In this document: one piece after another, positions 25,857 to 35,530 of the stretch
How positions within the stretch are numbered: position 1 is the stretch's first letter
How the letters are laid out: the number at the start of each line of letters is the position of its first letter
Assembly (NCBI RefSeq): GCF_027063845.1
Contig: NZ_JAMOQU010000109.1
Span: forward strand, 1-62,094
Direction: 5' to 3'
Length of the DNA: 62,094 nucleotides
Origin: Thermococcus sp.
GTDB taxonomy: Archaea > Methanobacteriota_B > Thermococci > Thermococcales > Thermococcaceae
Notes under the pieces: generated by a model
Told to the model about the DNA's origin: nothing
Databases searched by the model: none
Seen by the model: only the letters and a program-made list of their open reading frames with translations
Program-made: the position numbers and the translations under genes

Positions 25857-26453
25857 ATGATTCCAGAGGAGTTCATACGCTACGCCTTCGATGAGAGAGT
25901 CGAAGGGGTTCGGAAACTCGCCGAGGGGAAGTTCGGGCCCGAGGCGCTGATTGGTTTCACCAGGCACAACCCCGCGATAATAACCTGCGGGAAAGCCGGA
26001 CCAAACGGCTCGATAAAGGGGATTGGGTTCATACACAAGCGGGAGTACCTTGGGGAAACCATTGAGAAGCTCAGGGAGGAACTTCGGAGGCCCTACGACC
26101 CCAGGAGAGCCCTGAGGTTTCTTCTAAACGAAATCTACGTGAGGGAGAAGATTGACTTTGGCAAGCTGGTTTCCCTGGAGCTGGCGAAGAAGCACACGTG
26201 GAGCAATATTACCGGCGGGAGCAGGGAGGCGACGGTGCTCTTCTTCACCCCGCCGAGCACCTCCTACGAGGTTCGGTGCGAGGTGGAGGTACACGAGGGG
26301 GACGAGGTTTGGGAGTACACGAACGCGGTTCACGACGTTTTCCACAGGCCGAAAAAGCCCCGGGACTGGACTAAAACGCCCGCCTACCTCTTCAAAATCA
26401 AGGAAATCTACGACAACGGGGAGCGGGCAATGGGAATCAGGATATATCCTTAG
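25857..26453 (+). CDS. conserved hypothetical protein, 198 aa
   Basis: Not recognised. Soluble alpha/beta protein with a pattern suggesting an FMN- or nucleotide-like fold but no diagnostic motif: ALIGFTRHNPAIITCGKAGP, KHTWSNITGGSREATVLFF, TNAVHDVFHRPKKPRDW. Repeated aromatic and His residues near the end hint at an enzyme. ATG 25857 is chosen because GGTGGT lies just upstream; the frame extends 4 codons further to ATG 25845. Confidence 0.75.
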   Translation: MIPEEFIRYAFDERVEGVRKLAEGKFGPEALIGFTRHNPAIITCGKAGPNGSIKGIGFIHKREYLGETIEKLREELRRPYDPRRALRFLLNEIYVREKIDFGKLVSLELAKKHTWSNITGGSREATVLFFTPPSTSYEVRCEVEVHEGDEVWEYTNAVHDVFHRPKKPRDWTKTPAYLFKIKEIYDNGERAMGIRIYP

Positions 26454-26492
26454 CACCTAAACCCTTAAAAGCTCATTACGATGACTATCTAA

Positions 26493-27551
<1,059 letters not shown>

Positions 27552-27617
27552 TTCTCCCTTAAATTTTATAAAAGCCCCCTTCAAATTTTCTCCAGCACTG
27601 CTCAAGGGTGTCCAGCG

Positions 27618-28319
27618 ATGGAATCAAGGACGGCAGAGATGCCTTTCTCGGCGGATTGGGAGGCCGTTAAGTGGGTGACATCGAAGCCGAGGGAACTCTT
27701 CAGGTCCCTGCCCTTCGAGGCCGAGGTATCGGGGGAAGAGCCGTTCGACGTTCAGATACGAATCAGGAGGAGATTATTTAAGTTTGAATTCTCCGGCCGA
27801 ATGAACGTGGCCTTTGCAGATTCAACGGCCACCTACGTGATGAAGGGCCCTAAGGGACTGCTGATTCTCTCCGCTTCCGTTGATGGGGATGTCCTCTTGT
27901 CGAGGGCTTCCGCCGACCTCGTCGAGCGCTTTCTCGGCCGGAAACTCGAGACCCTCGTCAACGGCTTCGCTCTGGCGGTCTGCCGTTTCTCGGAAAGCTA
28001 CCGGAGAATAGTCGGAAAAATCCTTCCGACGGGGGAAGGGGAGTTCTACGTGCGGGAACTGGCCTCGGAGGACCTCCCGCACCTGATTCGATACCTCCGC
28101 TTCAGCATTGGGGACGGGACGTTCTCCCTCCGCGGAAAGGGTAACGGCGAGGAGTTCAGAATAATCGTTGAAAACGACGCGGTGAAAAGCATCGAGCACG
28201 AGAGCTCGGGTAGAAGCGCGATAGTCGAGGTGAACAAGCCCCTTCTTGGTGTCGGTGAAGATGACTTCTCAGGCCTTGAGCTCGGGGGAGAGTACTTCCT
28301 CAGTGTTCTCCGTCGGTGA
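27618..28319 (+). CDS. conserved hypothetical protein, 233 aa
   Basis: Not recognised. Soluble, with alternating strands (FDVQIRIRRRLFKFEFSGRM, GLLILSASVDGDVLLSR) and no signal peptide. A central helical segment (LVERFLGRKLETLVNGFALAV) is followed by another beta-rich part. Its last 51 nt overlap the 3' end of the convergent small membrane gene. ATG 27618 follows a modest GGTGTCCAGCG site. Confidence 0.75.
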   Translation: MESRTAEMPFSADWEAVKWVTSKPRELFRSLPFEAEVSGEEPFDVQIRIRRRLFKFEFSGRMNVAFADSTATYVMKGPKGLLILSASVDGDVLLSRASADLVERFLGRKLETLVNGFALAVCRFSESYRRIVGKILPTGEGEFYVRELASEDLPHLIRYLRFSIGDGTFSLRGKGNGEEFRIIVENDAVKSIEHESSGRSAIVEVNKPLLGVGEDDFSGLELGGEYFLSVLRR

Positions 28320-28526
28320 CCTCTTTTCAAGCTTCCACAGCTCGTAGACCAGAAAAGCCAGCCCCATTGCGATTCCTCCCAGGGCAAAGGGCCACTTCTC
28401 TGGCAGTGGGAGCCCCCTGTACCACTTGTGGAGCAGGTAGTTCTGGTAGAGGCACAGGTAGCCGAGCCACGCTATAATAACTGCCTCGATGCCGTATTCG
28501 ACCAGTTTCTTCTCTCGCTCCTCCAT
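28269..28526 (-). CDS. small two-helix membrane protein, 85 aa
   Basis: Two hydrophobic segments (AVIIAWLGYLCLYQNYLL and WPFALGGIAMGLAFLVYELW) with short charged ends. ATG 28526 has GTGGTGAAG upstream. It is divergent from the XPD-type helicase (starts 47 nt apart) and convergent-overlapping with the preceding gene. No function assignable. Confidence 0.68.
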   Translation of the reverse strand: MEEREKKLVEYGIEAVIIAWLGYLCLYQNYLLHKWYRGLPLPEKWPFALGGIAMGLAFLVYELWKLEKRSPTENTEEVLSPELKA

Positions 28527-28540
28527 CTTCACCACGGGAA

Positions 28541-28552
28541 AGGTTAAAAGCG
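28541..28552 (+). promoter_or_regulatory. TATA element for the XPD-type helicase
   Basis: aggttaaaagc is centred about 27 nt before ATG 28573, and no ribosome binding site precedes that ATG; a leaderless mRNA is likely. Confidence 0.5.
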
Positions 28553-28572
28553 ACCCGTTAAAAACTCTTCCC

Positions 28573-30495
28573 ATGCAACCAGACCTCCAGTACTTTCCCT
28601 ACGACACCCTCAGGCCCAATCAGGCGGAGTTCATCGAGCTCGTGCGCGAAACTGCTGAGAGGGGAGAGAACGCCATAATCGAGGCACCTACCGGCTTCGG
28701 TAAGACCGTGAGCGTTCTGGCGGGAGTTCTTCCAGTTGCCGAGGAACTCGGCCTCAAGGTTCTATACTTAGCCCGAACGCACAGGCAGATGGACCGCGTT
28801 ATAGAGGAGCTCAAGGCGATAAACCGGAAGGCAAGGGTTTCCGGGGTTGAGCTCAGGAGCAGGAAGGAGCTGTGCCTCCACAACTACCTCACCCAGTTCA
28901 CGAGCGACGCCTACACCGCCATGGTCGTCTGCAAGAACTTGAAGAAGCTTGGAAAGTGCCCCTTCTACGAGAACGAGAAGAAGAAAAAGGCCGAGTTCAG
29001 CGAGCTGGTGAATTTTTTCCTCGAGAGCCCGTCCCACCCCTCCGAAATCCTGAGCTACGCGGAGACGCTCGAGCTCTGCCCCTACGACCTGACGAGGAAG
29101 ATAGCCGAGAAGGCGGACGTCATCGTTGCCAGCTACCTCTACGCGATAAGCCCTAGCATAAGGGAGAGTCTGATAAGCTCGCTTGGCGTGGATTATTCGG
29201 ACCTGATAATCGTCTTCGACGAGGCTCACAATTTGCCAGACCAGGCCATCTCGGCTTTGAGCGACAGGCTGAGCATACACACCCTCAACAGGGCCATCAA
29301 AGAGGCCGAGGAGTATAAGGAGAACGAGATAGCCAACTTCCTGAGCATACTCGGCAGGGGCCTTGAGTTACTCTTCCATGAGAAGCTCGCCGACAGGGAA
29401 ATCCAGGAAACGCCGATTCAGCCCGAGCTGGTCTTCGTTCATCTGATGAGAACACTCGGGATAAGCGAGCGCTGGCTCGTCAAAACGCTGAACGAGATGG
29501 TCTCAATCGGCGAGGCAATTAGGGAAGACCGAATCGAGAAGGGCAAACCTCCGAGGAGCTACATCGGCCGCGTCGGCGAGTTTCTGCTCCTATGGTTCTC
29601 GCTCATCGGAAGGGAGGATTACCTCTTCCTGCTCAGCAGGGAGAAGGGTTTGAGCCTTGAGCTCGTGGCTTTGGACCCGTCGAAAGCTCTAACCTTCCTG
29701 CGTGACGTCCACAGCGCCTTCTTCATTTCCGGAACCCTTACGCCCCTCGAGGCCTTCAGGGACGTCATGGGCATCGAGAATGCCAGGCTGAAGAAGTTTC
29801 CGAGGATGGTGAAGCGTGAAAACGCGCAGGTTCTGGTCGCCAAAGACGTCTCGACGCGCGGTGAGGAGCGCTCGCTTCAGGTCTACAGGAAGATGGTGGA
29901 CTACATCGTCGAGGCGGTCAGGCTAATCCCCAAGAACGTCGGTGTCTTTACGGCCTCATATGAGGTTCTCCAGGGCCTTCTCTCGGCCAACCTTGAGGTT
30001 AGACTTGAGGGAACCGGAAAGGCCGTCTTCATCGAGAGGCAGGGGGTAAGCTCGGCCGAGAACGACGCGATGGTTGCCTCGTTTAAAGCCCATGCGAAGG
30101 GCAACGGGGCGGTTCTGCTCGGTGTCATGGGTGGGAGGAACAGTGAGGGACAGGATTACAGCGGAGATGAGATGAACGGGGTCATACTGGTCGGGATTCC
30201 ATACGCTAGGCCAACTCCGCGCGTTCAGGCCCAGATAAGGTACTTCGAGCGGAAGTTTCCTGGGAAGGGCCGTTACTACGGCTACTACCTCCCCGCTCAC
30301 AGGAAGTTGGTTCAGGCGGCAGGAAGGGTTCACCGCTCGGCGGAGGAGAAGGGTTCGATAATAATCCTCGACTACCGCGTTCTCTGGAGGAACGTCAGGA
30401 AGGACTTTCCGGACTGGATGGTGGAAACCATGAGGCCCGTTGACCTGGCGAGGATGAGGCTTTATCTGAAACGCTTCTGGCTCAGCGGACTGTGA
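28573..30495 (+). CDS. XPD/Rad3-type 5'-3' DNA helicase
   Basis: Superfamily 2 iron-sulfur helicase, 640 aa. Motifs in order: Q-region FPYDTLRPNQAEFIELV, Walker A IIEAPTGFGKTVS at about 35-47, the four-Cys iron-sulfur region (ELCLHNYL, MVVCKNL, GKCPFYEN, LELCPYDL), DEAH box IIVFDEAHNLPDQ, FFISGTLTPLEAFRDV, GRNSEGQDYSGDEM and motif VI LVQAAGRVHRSAEEKG. All are complete, so it should be active in repair or replication-fork processing. The longer frame to 28489 crosses the promoter and is rejected. Confidence 0.95.
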   Translation: MQPDLQYFPYDTLRPNQAEFIELVRETAERGENAIIEAPTGFGKTVSVLAGVLPVAEELGLKVLYLARTHRQMDRVIEELKAINRKARVSGVELRSRKELCLHNYLTQFTSDAYTAMVVCKNLKKLGKCPFYENEKKKKAEFSELVNFFLESPSHPSEILSYAETLELCPYDLTRKIAEKADVIVASYLYAISPSIRESLISSLGVDYSDLIIVFDEAHNLPDQAISALSDRLSIHTLNRAIKEAEEYKENEIANFLSILGRGLELLFHEKLADREIQETPIQPELVFVHLMRTLGISERWLVKTLNEMVSIGEAIREDRIEKGKPPRSYIGRVGEFLLLWFSLIGREDYLFLLSREKGLSLELVALDPSKALTFLRDVHSAFFISGTLTPLEAFRDVMGIENARLKKFPRMVKRENAQVLVAKDVSTRGEERSLQVYRKMVDYIVEAVRLIPKNVGVFTASYEVLQGLLSANLEVRLEGTGKAVFIERQGVSSAENDAMVASFKAHAKGNGAVLLGVMGGRNSEGQDYSGDEMNGVILVGIPYARPTPRVQAQIRYFERKFPGKGRYYGYYLPAHRKLVQAAGRVHRSAEEKGSIIILDYRVLWRNVRKDFPDWMVETMRPVDLARMRLYLKRFWLSGL

Positions 30496-30844
30496 ACTCC
30501 TTTTCAACTCTAACCTTGGCCCCGTTCACGTAGGCCACCTTGACGACCTTGTATCTCCCTGGCGTGAGCTCCACCGGTAACTTTTGCTCTATCGTTTCAC
30601 CGGGGATTAGGACGATTTTGCGGTTTAGAAACACTATCCCTGGGTCAAGCCTCTGCCAGAAACCGACGTACTCGTAGAGCTCAATCTCGTTGTCCGTCTC
30701 GACCTTGAAGGTGTTTGGGTTCGTTATCCAGACGACGAGTTCTCCCTTCCGGGGCTTGACGTCGATGTCGAGCTCGACCTCCGGTGGTGCGCCGACGTTT
30801 ATGACACCGACTTTGTCATCGGAGGGTACTTTAACAATCTTCAT
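30482..30844 (-). CDS. conserved hypothetical beta-sandwich protein, 120 aa
   Basis: Not recognised by name. Entirely beta-patterned, like a single immunoglobulin-like domain: PPEVELDIDVKPRKGELVVW, ELYEYVGFWQRLDPGIVFL, GRYKVVKVAYVNGAKVRVEK. No signal peptide is seen, so it would be cytoplasmic. Its 3' end overlaps the helicase gene by 14 nt (convergent). Confidence 0.72.
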   Translation of the reverse strand: MKIVKVPSDDKVGVINVGAPPEVELDIDVKPRKGELVVWITNPNTFKVETDNEIELYEYVGFWQRLDPGIVFLNRKIVLIPGETIEQKLPVELTPGRYKVVKVAYVNGAKVRVEKEFTVR

Positions 30845-31772
30845 CAGGGCTTATATTGACATCTTTTTAGATAAACTTTCCGGAAGAATCTTTGCACGGC
30901 CTTTAAGGAAGGCCTGTGAAAAGCCCTCTTCTCGTCAGGAAGCAGAAAAACAATCGTGCACTACCAAAGGACACGCCGGTGGGGGGTTTAACGCTACAAC
31001 AAAACTCCATGAGATAGTTTCAACTTCTTATCAGCGCCCGAAGGGCGCCTTTGAAGAGGGAAACCCTTCACAGAGGGAGCAAATCCAATAGAAACCCCCT
31101 CTAAAACTTGCACTTCCAAAAAAAAGCACTTAATCTTCCGCCAGCGCTGAAGCTTTTGGGAAAAGCTTCACCAAAGAAACTTTGCTCGGCAAAGTTTCAT
31201 CAAAGTTAGTGATTCCTCTAACAAGGGTTCTTCAAGAGCGTTTGCGCTTTTAACGGCTTTTTGGAATGTGAATTCCTAAATTTTGGAAGCTTTCTCACGC
31301 GGGTTTACATTTTCCCGCGCTCCGAAGGAGCGCCTCCTAGAGAAACCCTTCCCGAATAGCCCCCTATTGGAGATAATTCCTTGAGAGCTCTGCAATTTGA
31401 GAGTGCAAACTCCTTAGAGTTGCGTTTTTAGAAAAGAATCACGAACCTTGGTCAAACTTCGCGGAAGCTTTTGGAAAAAGCTTCACCAAAAGCTCGTAGC
31501 TCCTCGTCAAAGGCTCAAAGTGGGGTAGATTTTTCCTGTAAAATCGCGCTTTCCAAAAGAGAACCAACCAAAACAGCCCTCTTAAAATGGGTTTACTCTC
31601 TTCTTGACGCCCTTCGGGCGTCGATTTAAAGGTAAACCCACGCTTAAGGAGCAACTGGGAAAGTTCTCACACTCAAAACAATCAATTAGGGGGGAAATCA
31701 CTCGAATCGAAATATCGCTTTTTCCAAAAGGAGCTACAAACTTTGATGAAACTTTGCGAAGGCAAAGTTTCT
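30845..31772. repeat. 930-nt gene-free mosaic of short perfect hairpins
   Basis: No convincing gene is found. The stretch holds many short inverted repeats. GAAGCTTTT/AAAAGCTTC occurs twice (31149-31169, 31464-31484), both followed by caccaaa. GAAACTTTGC/GCAAAGTTTC also occurs twice (31176-31198, 31748-31771), the two in opposite orientation with atcaaag attached. GC-rich clamps lie at 31034-31048, 31317-31333 and 31606-31622, the last nested inside GGGTTTAC/GTAAACCC (31589-31639). The small open frames here are made of these hairpins. It ends 2 nt from the tRNA 3' end. Confidence 0.75.
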
Positions 31773-31773
31773 A

Positions 31774-31881
31774 TGGTGCCGGGGCGGGGCTTTGAACCCC
31801 GGACCTCTCGGTTTCTCAGGCTCCCCCGAGGGGGAGTGGCCCTATGAGCCGAGCGCTCTGACCAGGCTAAGCTACCCCGGC
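31774..31881 (-). tRNA. tRNA-Met (CAT), elongator type, with 30-nt intron and encoded CCA
   Basis: Full cloverleaf on the minus strand: acceptor GCCGGGG/CCCCGGC, D arm GCTT/GAGC, anticodon stem CTCGG/CCGAG with loop CTCATA+A, T arm CGGGG-TTCAAAG-CCCCG, discriminator A and genomic CCA (31774-31776). The anticodon loop is interrupted after position 37 by a 30-nt intron (31813-31842) whose core CTCCCCCTCGGGGGAG is a hairpin, as expected for the archaeal splice substrate. The G1-C72 pair argues for the elongator rather than the initiator. A TATA-like ttaaaaac lies about 40 nt upstream (near 31920). Confidence 0.95.
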
Positions 31882-31933
31882 ACTGCCCGAGCGCTCGACC
31901 TATACCTTCCGGCGGGCGTTTTTAAATCTTTCG

Positions 31934-32545
31934 CTAATGCCAATACGCGTAGGCCCACGTAAGCTTCCTCTTTATGGCCTTTCCGTAGTAGTAGCCTATG
32001 AGGATTCCGGCGAGAAGTCCACCGAGGTGGGCGTAGGCGTTAACCCCCGGCAGGAAGCTGTTGATTAGGAACAGCACGAAGGCGTTCACGAGGGCCCCCT
32101 GCATGTTTCCTCCAACGACGCCGGTGATTGTTATCAGCGCCCCTGCTATACCGAAGAGCGCCCCGCTCGCACCCGCGCTGACGACGTGTGGGGGCATAAG
32201 GAACAGCGTCAGGAGGTTTCCTGCTAAGCCAGAGACTATGTAAATCATGGCGACCCGCTTGGGCCCGAGTATTCTCTCAAGCTGGCTCCCCATGACGAGG
32301 AGGAAGTATGTGTTGAAGAAGATGTGAATTATGTTCACGTGGACGAACATCGCCGTGAATGGCTGCCACCAGGCCCCAAGGTGCAGAACCGCGTAGTTCC
32401 ACTGGCCAAGAGTCCCAAGAACCCTATCGCTAATCCAGAATGGATTCCTGCTGAGGATTGCCTCGATGATGTAAACTGCAACGTTTATCAGGAAGAGCGT
32501 GAAGGTTGCCTTTCCGTAGCGGTGGAAGTAGCGCTCAAGGCTCAT
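31934..32545 (-). CDS. rhomboid family intramembrane serine protease
   Basis: A 203-aa six-helix rhomboid. Catalytic Ser in SAGASGALFGIAGA and catalytic His in AYAHLGGLLAGI. The conserved HxxxNxxF-type region is HVNIIHIFFNTYFLLVMG, with the Arg of the WR motif replaced here by QPFTAMFVHVN. It lies in the membrane and cleaves transmembrane segments of unknown substrates. Its start overlaps the 3' end of the FBPase/IMPase gene by about 11 nt, so the pair is probably co-transcribed. Confidence 0.93.
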   Translation of the reverse strand: MSLERYFHRYGKATFTLFLINVAVYIIEAILSRNPFWISDRVLGTLGQWNYAVLHLGAWWQPFTAMFVHVNIIHIFFNTYFLLVMGSQLERILGPKRVAMIYIVSGLAGNLLTLFLMPPHVVSAGASGALFGIAGALITITGVVGGNMQGALVNAFVLFLINSFLPGVNAYAHLGGLLAGILIGYYYGKAIKRKLTWAYAYWH

Positions 32546-33305
32546 TCTCCAGCTCCTCCAGGATTATTTTGAGGATTCTCTCGTTCGCGACGGCGATAAC
32601 GTTGGTCTTCACCTCGGCGCTGAGCTCAAGTTCGAGGGGCTTCCCGTTCTCGTCCGTTACAATTCCCCCGGCTTCCCTCACGAGCATAACTCCCGCCGCT
32701 ATATCCGTGGGCCTCACGTAGTTTCTTATGTCAAAGACACCATCGAGCGAGCCCCTGGCGGTGTAGGCCATCTCCACCGCTATCGCCCCGAGAACGCGGA
32801 CTCGCTTAACTTTTCTCACAAGGCCGAGGCATCTTCCGCGCGTGTAGAAGCTTATCGCTTCTTTTCCAGGCTCGGGCTCGTTGACGTGAATCGGCCTTCC
32901 GTTGAGGTAAGCCCCCTCACCAGGAATCGCCTCGTAGAAGGCCTTCGGGAAGAACTCGTAGATTGCCCCGTAAACGGGTTTCCTCTCCTTGAAGACGGCG
33001 AAGCTGAAGGCGAATATCGGGATTCCCATCGAGAAGTTGTAGGAGCCGTCGAGGGGGTCAACGACAACTGTATAGTCGCTCCCGACGTCTATCTCCCCGA
33101 CTTCCTCGCTCACTATGTTGACGCCGAGCGGTTTGAGGTGCCTTAAAATCAGGTCCTCCGCGACCTTGTCAACGTACTTTGTCACGTCACCGCTCACGTT
33201 CGTTCCGACGTTTTCACCGGCCTTCTTGGTTCCGAAGAGGGGCATTATTGTTTTCTCCAAATCCTTTGCCATGCTGAGGGCAATCTCGTTCCAGGCAAAC
33301 TCCAT
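32535..33305 (-). CDS. inositol monophosphatase/fructose-1,6-bisphosphatase (type IV)
   Basis: Mg-dependent sugar phosphatase, 256 aa. Motif Glu-Glu in NIVSEEVGEIDVG, the DPLDGSYNFSMGIP signature (VVVDPLDGS), and the distal Asp in VRPTDIAAGVMLVREAGG are present. Thermococcales homologues act on both inositol 1-phosphate and fructose 1,6-bisphosphate. The ATG at 33305 follows GAGGTGATTCGT; the DUF63 gene upstream ends 5 nt before it, making one operon with the rhomboid gene. Confidence 0.95.
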   Translation of the reverse strand: MEFAWNEIALSMAKDLEKTIMPLFGTKKAGENVGTNVSGDVTKYVDKVAEDLILRHLKPLGVNIVSEEVGEIDVGSDYTVVVDPLDGSYNFSMGIPIFAFSFAVFKERKPVYGAIYEFFPKAFYEAIPGEGAYLNGRPIHVNEPEPGKEAISFYTRGRCLGLVRKVKRVRVLGAIAVEMAYTARGSLDGVFDIRNYVRPTDIAAGVMLVREAGGIVTDENGKPLELELSAEVKTNVIAVANERILKIILEELENEP

Positions 33306-33310
33306 ACGAA

Positions 33311-34120
33311 TCACCTCAATAACGTTATGAGCAGGTTCCTCGTTCCCGGGCCGAATCCGAGGATGAAGACCGTCAGCTTCACGAAGTTTATAAGCTCGGG
33401 GTCCTCATCGGTCATCAGCTTGTCGAGAACGTAAACCACAAGCGTGATTATAACGAGCTTCTCAAGGTACATGACGGCGGGCGTTCCAAGCAGGTTCATC
33501 AGAGTCCTCGCGAGAACGTGCTGTTCCCAGAAGCCGAAGAACTGTATGCCAACAAAAGTCGTCGTCGCGTCGTAGAAGTGGGTGTAGAAGAGTATCCTGT
33601 TGTTCCTCACGAGCTCGAACTTCCTTGAGAGGAGCCAGATGAAGGATTCCGCAACGAGAAGGCTTGGGAGGAAGTACTTGAAGTAGTCCCACCTGACGGA
33701 CACCCTGTCCCAGTTAATCACCATTATGAATACCAAGCCTCCAACAAGAATCCACCCGAAATCGCGGTATATTGGATACAGCTTTTCCTCGGGCCCGAGA
33801 TGCCTCCAGACGGCGAAGAGGGACGCTATCGCGAAGCCCGCTATGACGAAGTACGCGCCAGGGCTGACCGTTAAATACGTCCTCGGGAGAAGGCCTATGT
33901 CGGTTATGCTCCTCATCAGCGGGCCGAGGATTATGTAGGGCATAAGAGCCACGAAGAAGCGCTCGTCCACCTTTATCCTCATCCTCTTGAGCATCTTATA
34001 CAGGAGCAGAACGGCGACGCCGAGGATTAGAGCGTAAACGAGGGTGTTCACGACGTTGTAACCCCGATTGTACTTTATGGGTTCAACGAAATAGCGGTAA
34101 AAAAACTCTCCAAAGCTCAT
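33311..34120 (-). CDS. DUF63-family membrane protein
   Basis: A 269-aa polytopic membrane protein with about eight hydrophobic segments (VVNTLVYALILGVAVLLLY, GAYFVIAGFAIASLFAVW, IILGPLMRSITDIGLLPRTY). The pattern and N-terminus MSFGEFFYRYFVEPI fit DUF63, a euryarchaeal family of unknown function. ATG 34120 follows GGTGGTCGA. Its TATA box (GCTTTAAGG) lies inside the left copy of a 37-bp direct repeat, within the end of the adjacent ATPase gene. Confidence 0.88.
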   Translation of the reverse strand: MSFGEFFYRYFVEPIKYNRGYNVVNTLVYALILGVAVLLLYKMLKRMRIKVDERFFVALMPYIILGPLMRSITDIGLLPRTYLTVSPGAYFVIAGFAIASLFAVWRHLGPEEKLYPIYRDFGWILVGGLVFIMVINWDRVSVRWDYFKYFLPSLLVAESFIWLLSRKFELVRNNRILFYTHFYDATTTFVGIQFFGFWEQHVLARTLMNLLGTPAVMYLEKLVIITLVVYVLDKLMTDEDPELINFVKLTVFILGFGPGTRNLLITLLR

Positions 34121-34127
34121 TCGACCA

Positions 34128-34164
34128 CCATAGACAGTCCTTCTGATAGCCTTAAAGCTTTTCC
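34128..34164. repeat. left copy of 37-bp direct repeat flanking the ATPase gene
   Basis: Begins ccatagacagtcc and ends cttaaagcttttcc. It matches 35531-35567 at 35 of 37 bases in the same orientation. This copy holds the DUF63 promoter and the last codons and stop of the ATPase gene. Confidence 0.9.
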
Positions 34165-35405
34165 GTGAGGAAGCACCAGAGCGGAACGAAGCGGATTCCA
34201 TCTTTCTCGTCTCTGTAGTCCCACGTTATCACAGTCAGGTTCTCCACACCCAGTTTTCTGCCGGCGGACTTCAAGGCCTCGACTTCCCTCGGCCTTACGT
34301 CTCCAGAGTCCAGCGCGTATGTGACTTGAATCAGCTCAACGGGCTGGCCTCTCTTAGTTATCATGAAGTCAACCTCCTTGTGGTTCTTGTAGTGGTAAAC
34401 CTCCGCTTCCCGTCTCTTCAGTTCGAGGAACACCGCGAGTTCCATGAGCCTGCCAGTGTCCGGTGTGAACGAGAAGAGCCGTGAAAAGCCTGCATCAACC
34501 GGGTAAACCTTTGGAATTGAAAGCTCCGAGGTTTTTAGGGAGTAGCTGAACTTCTTCACCAAAAAGACGCTCATGGAATCCTCAAGGTAACTGAGGTACT
34601 CGTAGAGAACTCCCTTGCTGACCTTTATCCCCTGGGACTTGAGGGCGTTGTAGAAGGCATGAACGCTGAACTCCTTGGCGAAGGAGCGCATCAGCGAGCG
34701 GAGGAGGAGCTTCATCACGTGGAGGTTTCTAACGCCGTAGCGCTCCACGACGTCCTTGTAGAGAACCATGTCAAGGTACTCTTCGAGGAGCTTCTCCCTA
34801 ATCGTCTCGTTATCCTCAAGGACAACCCTTGGAAAGCCTCCCCACTCGAGGTACTCCCTGAGGAGGGCCTTAAGCTCGGCCTCCCGCTTTGAGCTCAGAG
34901 GTCGTCTCATGTGGTATCCCCTCGCCCTCAGGAACTCCCGAAACGAGAAGGGGAGCATAGTGTAGGTCAGCGTTCTTCCCCTCAGCCTTGAGGCTATCTC
35001 CATGGAGAGGAGCTTTGAGGAGGAGCCGGTTACGAAAACTGAATACCCCTCGTCGTGAAGGTATCTGACCATTCGTTCCCAGTCCTTGACAGCTTGAACC
35101 TCGTCGAGAAAGATGTAAACCGGCTCGCCAAAGGCCTCGCGATGGAGTTTAAGGACGTCCACGATGTCCCTCGCACAGAACCCCTCGAAGATGGGATGCT
35201 CGAAGTCTATGTAGAGAACGTCCTCGCGCGGGAGTTCTTTAATGAGCTGGTAGAAGTAGAAGGTCTTCCCGCTCCGCCGCGGCCCGATTAGGGTTATGAT
35301 TTGCCCGCTCTTTAGGGAAACTCTCAATTCACGCTCAACGGTTTCTGGGAGCTTCTTCTCTTGGAAGTCCGCCAGGTACTGGAGGGTTAAATCTTTGTCA
35401 ATCAT
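34152..35405 (-). CDS. AAA-type ATPase with DUF4143 (archaeal mobile-type ATPase)
   Basis: A 417-aa cytoplasmic ATPase. Walker A GPRRSGKTFYFYQL at about 40-53, Walker B VYIFLDEVQAVKDWE and sensor FVTGSSSKLLSMEIASRLRG, then FSFREFLRARGY and a DUF4143 winged-helix part (YGVRNLHVMKLLLRSL, VSKGVLYEYLSYLEDS). The C-terminal part has a nuclease-like KEVDFMITKRGQPVELIQV. Such genes are multicopy and patchily distributed in Thermococcales. The gene is bracketed by a 37-bp direct repeat, one copy supplying its stop codon, which suggests insertion between DUF63 and egsA. Start ATG 35405 looks leaderless. Confidence 0.92.
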   Translation of the reverse strand: MIDKDLTLQYLADFQEKKLPETVERELRVSLKSGQIITLIGPRRSGKTFYFYQLIKELPREDVLYIDFEHPIFEGFCARDIVDVLKLHREAFGEPVYIFLDEVQAVKDWERMVRYLHDEGYSVFVTGSSSKLLSMEIASRLRGRTLTYTMLPFSFREFLRARGYHMRRPLSSKREAELKALLREYLEWGGFPRVVLEDNETIREKLLEEYLDMVLYKDVVERYGVRNLHVMKLLLRSLMRSFAKEFSVHAFYNALKSQGIKVSKGVLYEYLSYLEDSMSVFLVKKFSYSLKTSELSIPKVYPVDAGFSRLFSFTPDTGRLMELAVFLELKRREAEVYHYKNHKEVDFMITKRGQPVELIQVTYALDSGDVRPREVEALKSAGRKLGVENLTVITWDYRDEKDGIRFVPLWCFLTEKL

Positions 35406-35456
35406 GGTCTTTTATGAGAGGGAATATTATTTAAATATTTCCCTATTTAAAAGACC
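35406..35456 (-). promoter_or_regulatory. ATPase promoter nested in inverted repeats
   Basis: GGTCTTTT (35406-35413) and AAAAGACC (35449-35456) form a perfect 8-bp outer inverted repeat. Inside is gggaa...ttccc (35420-35443) around atttaaat. The A/T core is the only TATA candidate, about 25 nt from the ATG, so a protein bound to the repeats would block the promoter. Confidence 0.55.
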
Positions 35457-35530
35457 AAAATTGAACCCCTTGAGTTAAGCCATGCTGGCTCTCCAAAGGA
35501 CCCAGGAAGTCTCCGGACTTTTTAAGGTCG

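Noticed and set aside
28489..28572. 28-residue N-terminal extension of the XPD-type helicase
   Set aside because: It covers the TATA element and the start of the divergent membrane protein gene; the family begins near the YFPYDTLRPNQ region.
31439..31654. 71-aa open frame on the minus strand in the hairpin mosaic (and a 63-aa frame at 31604-31795 on the plus strand)
   Set aside because: Both are composed of the inverted-repeat units, have no ribosome binding site, and the plus-strand frame runs into the tRNA gene.
30845..31772. Possible CRISPR array
   Set aside because: The repeated units are self-complementary hairpins of different kinds at irregular spacing; there are no equal spacers and no cas genes nearby.
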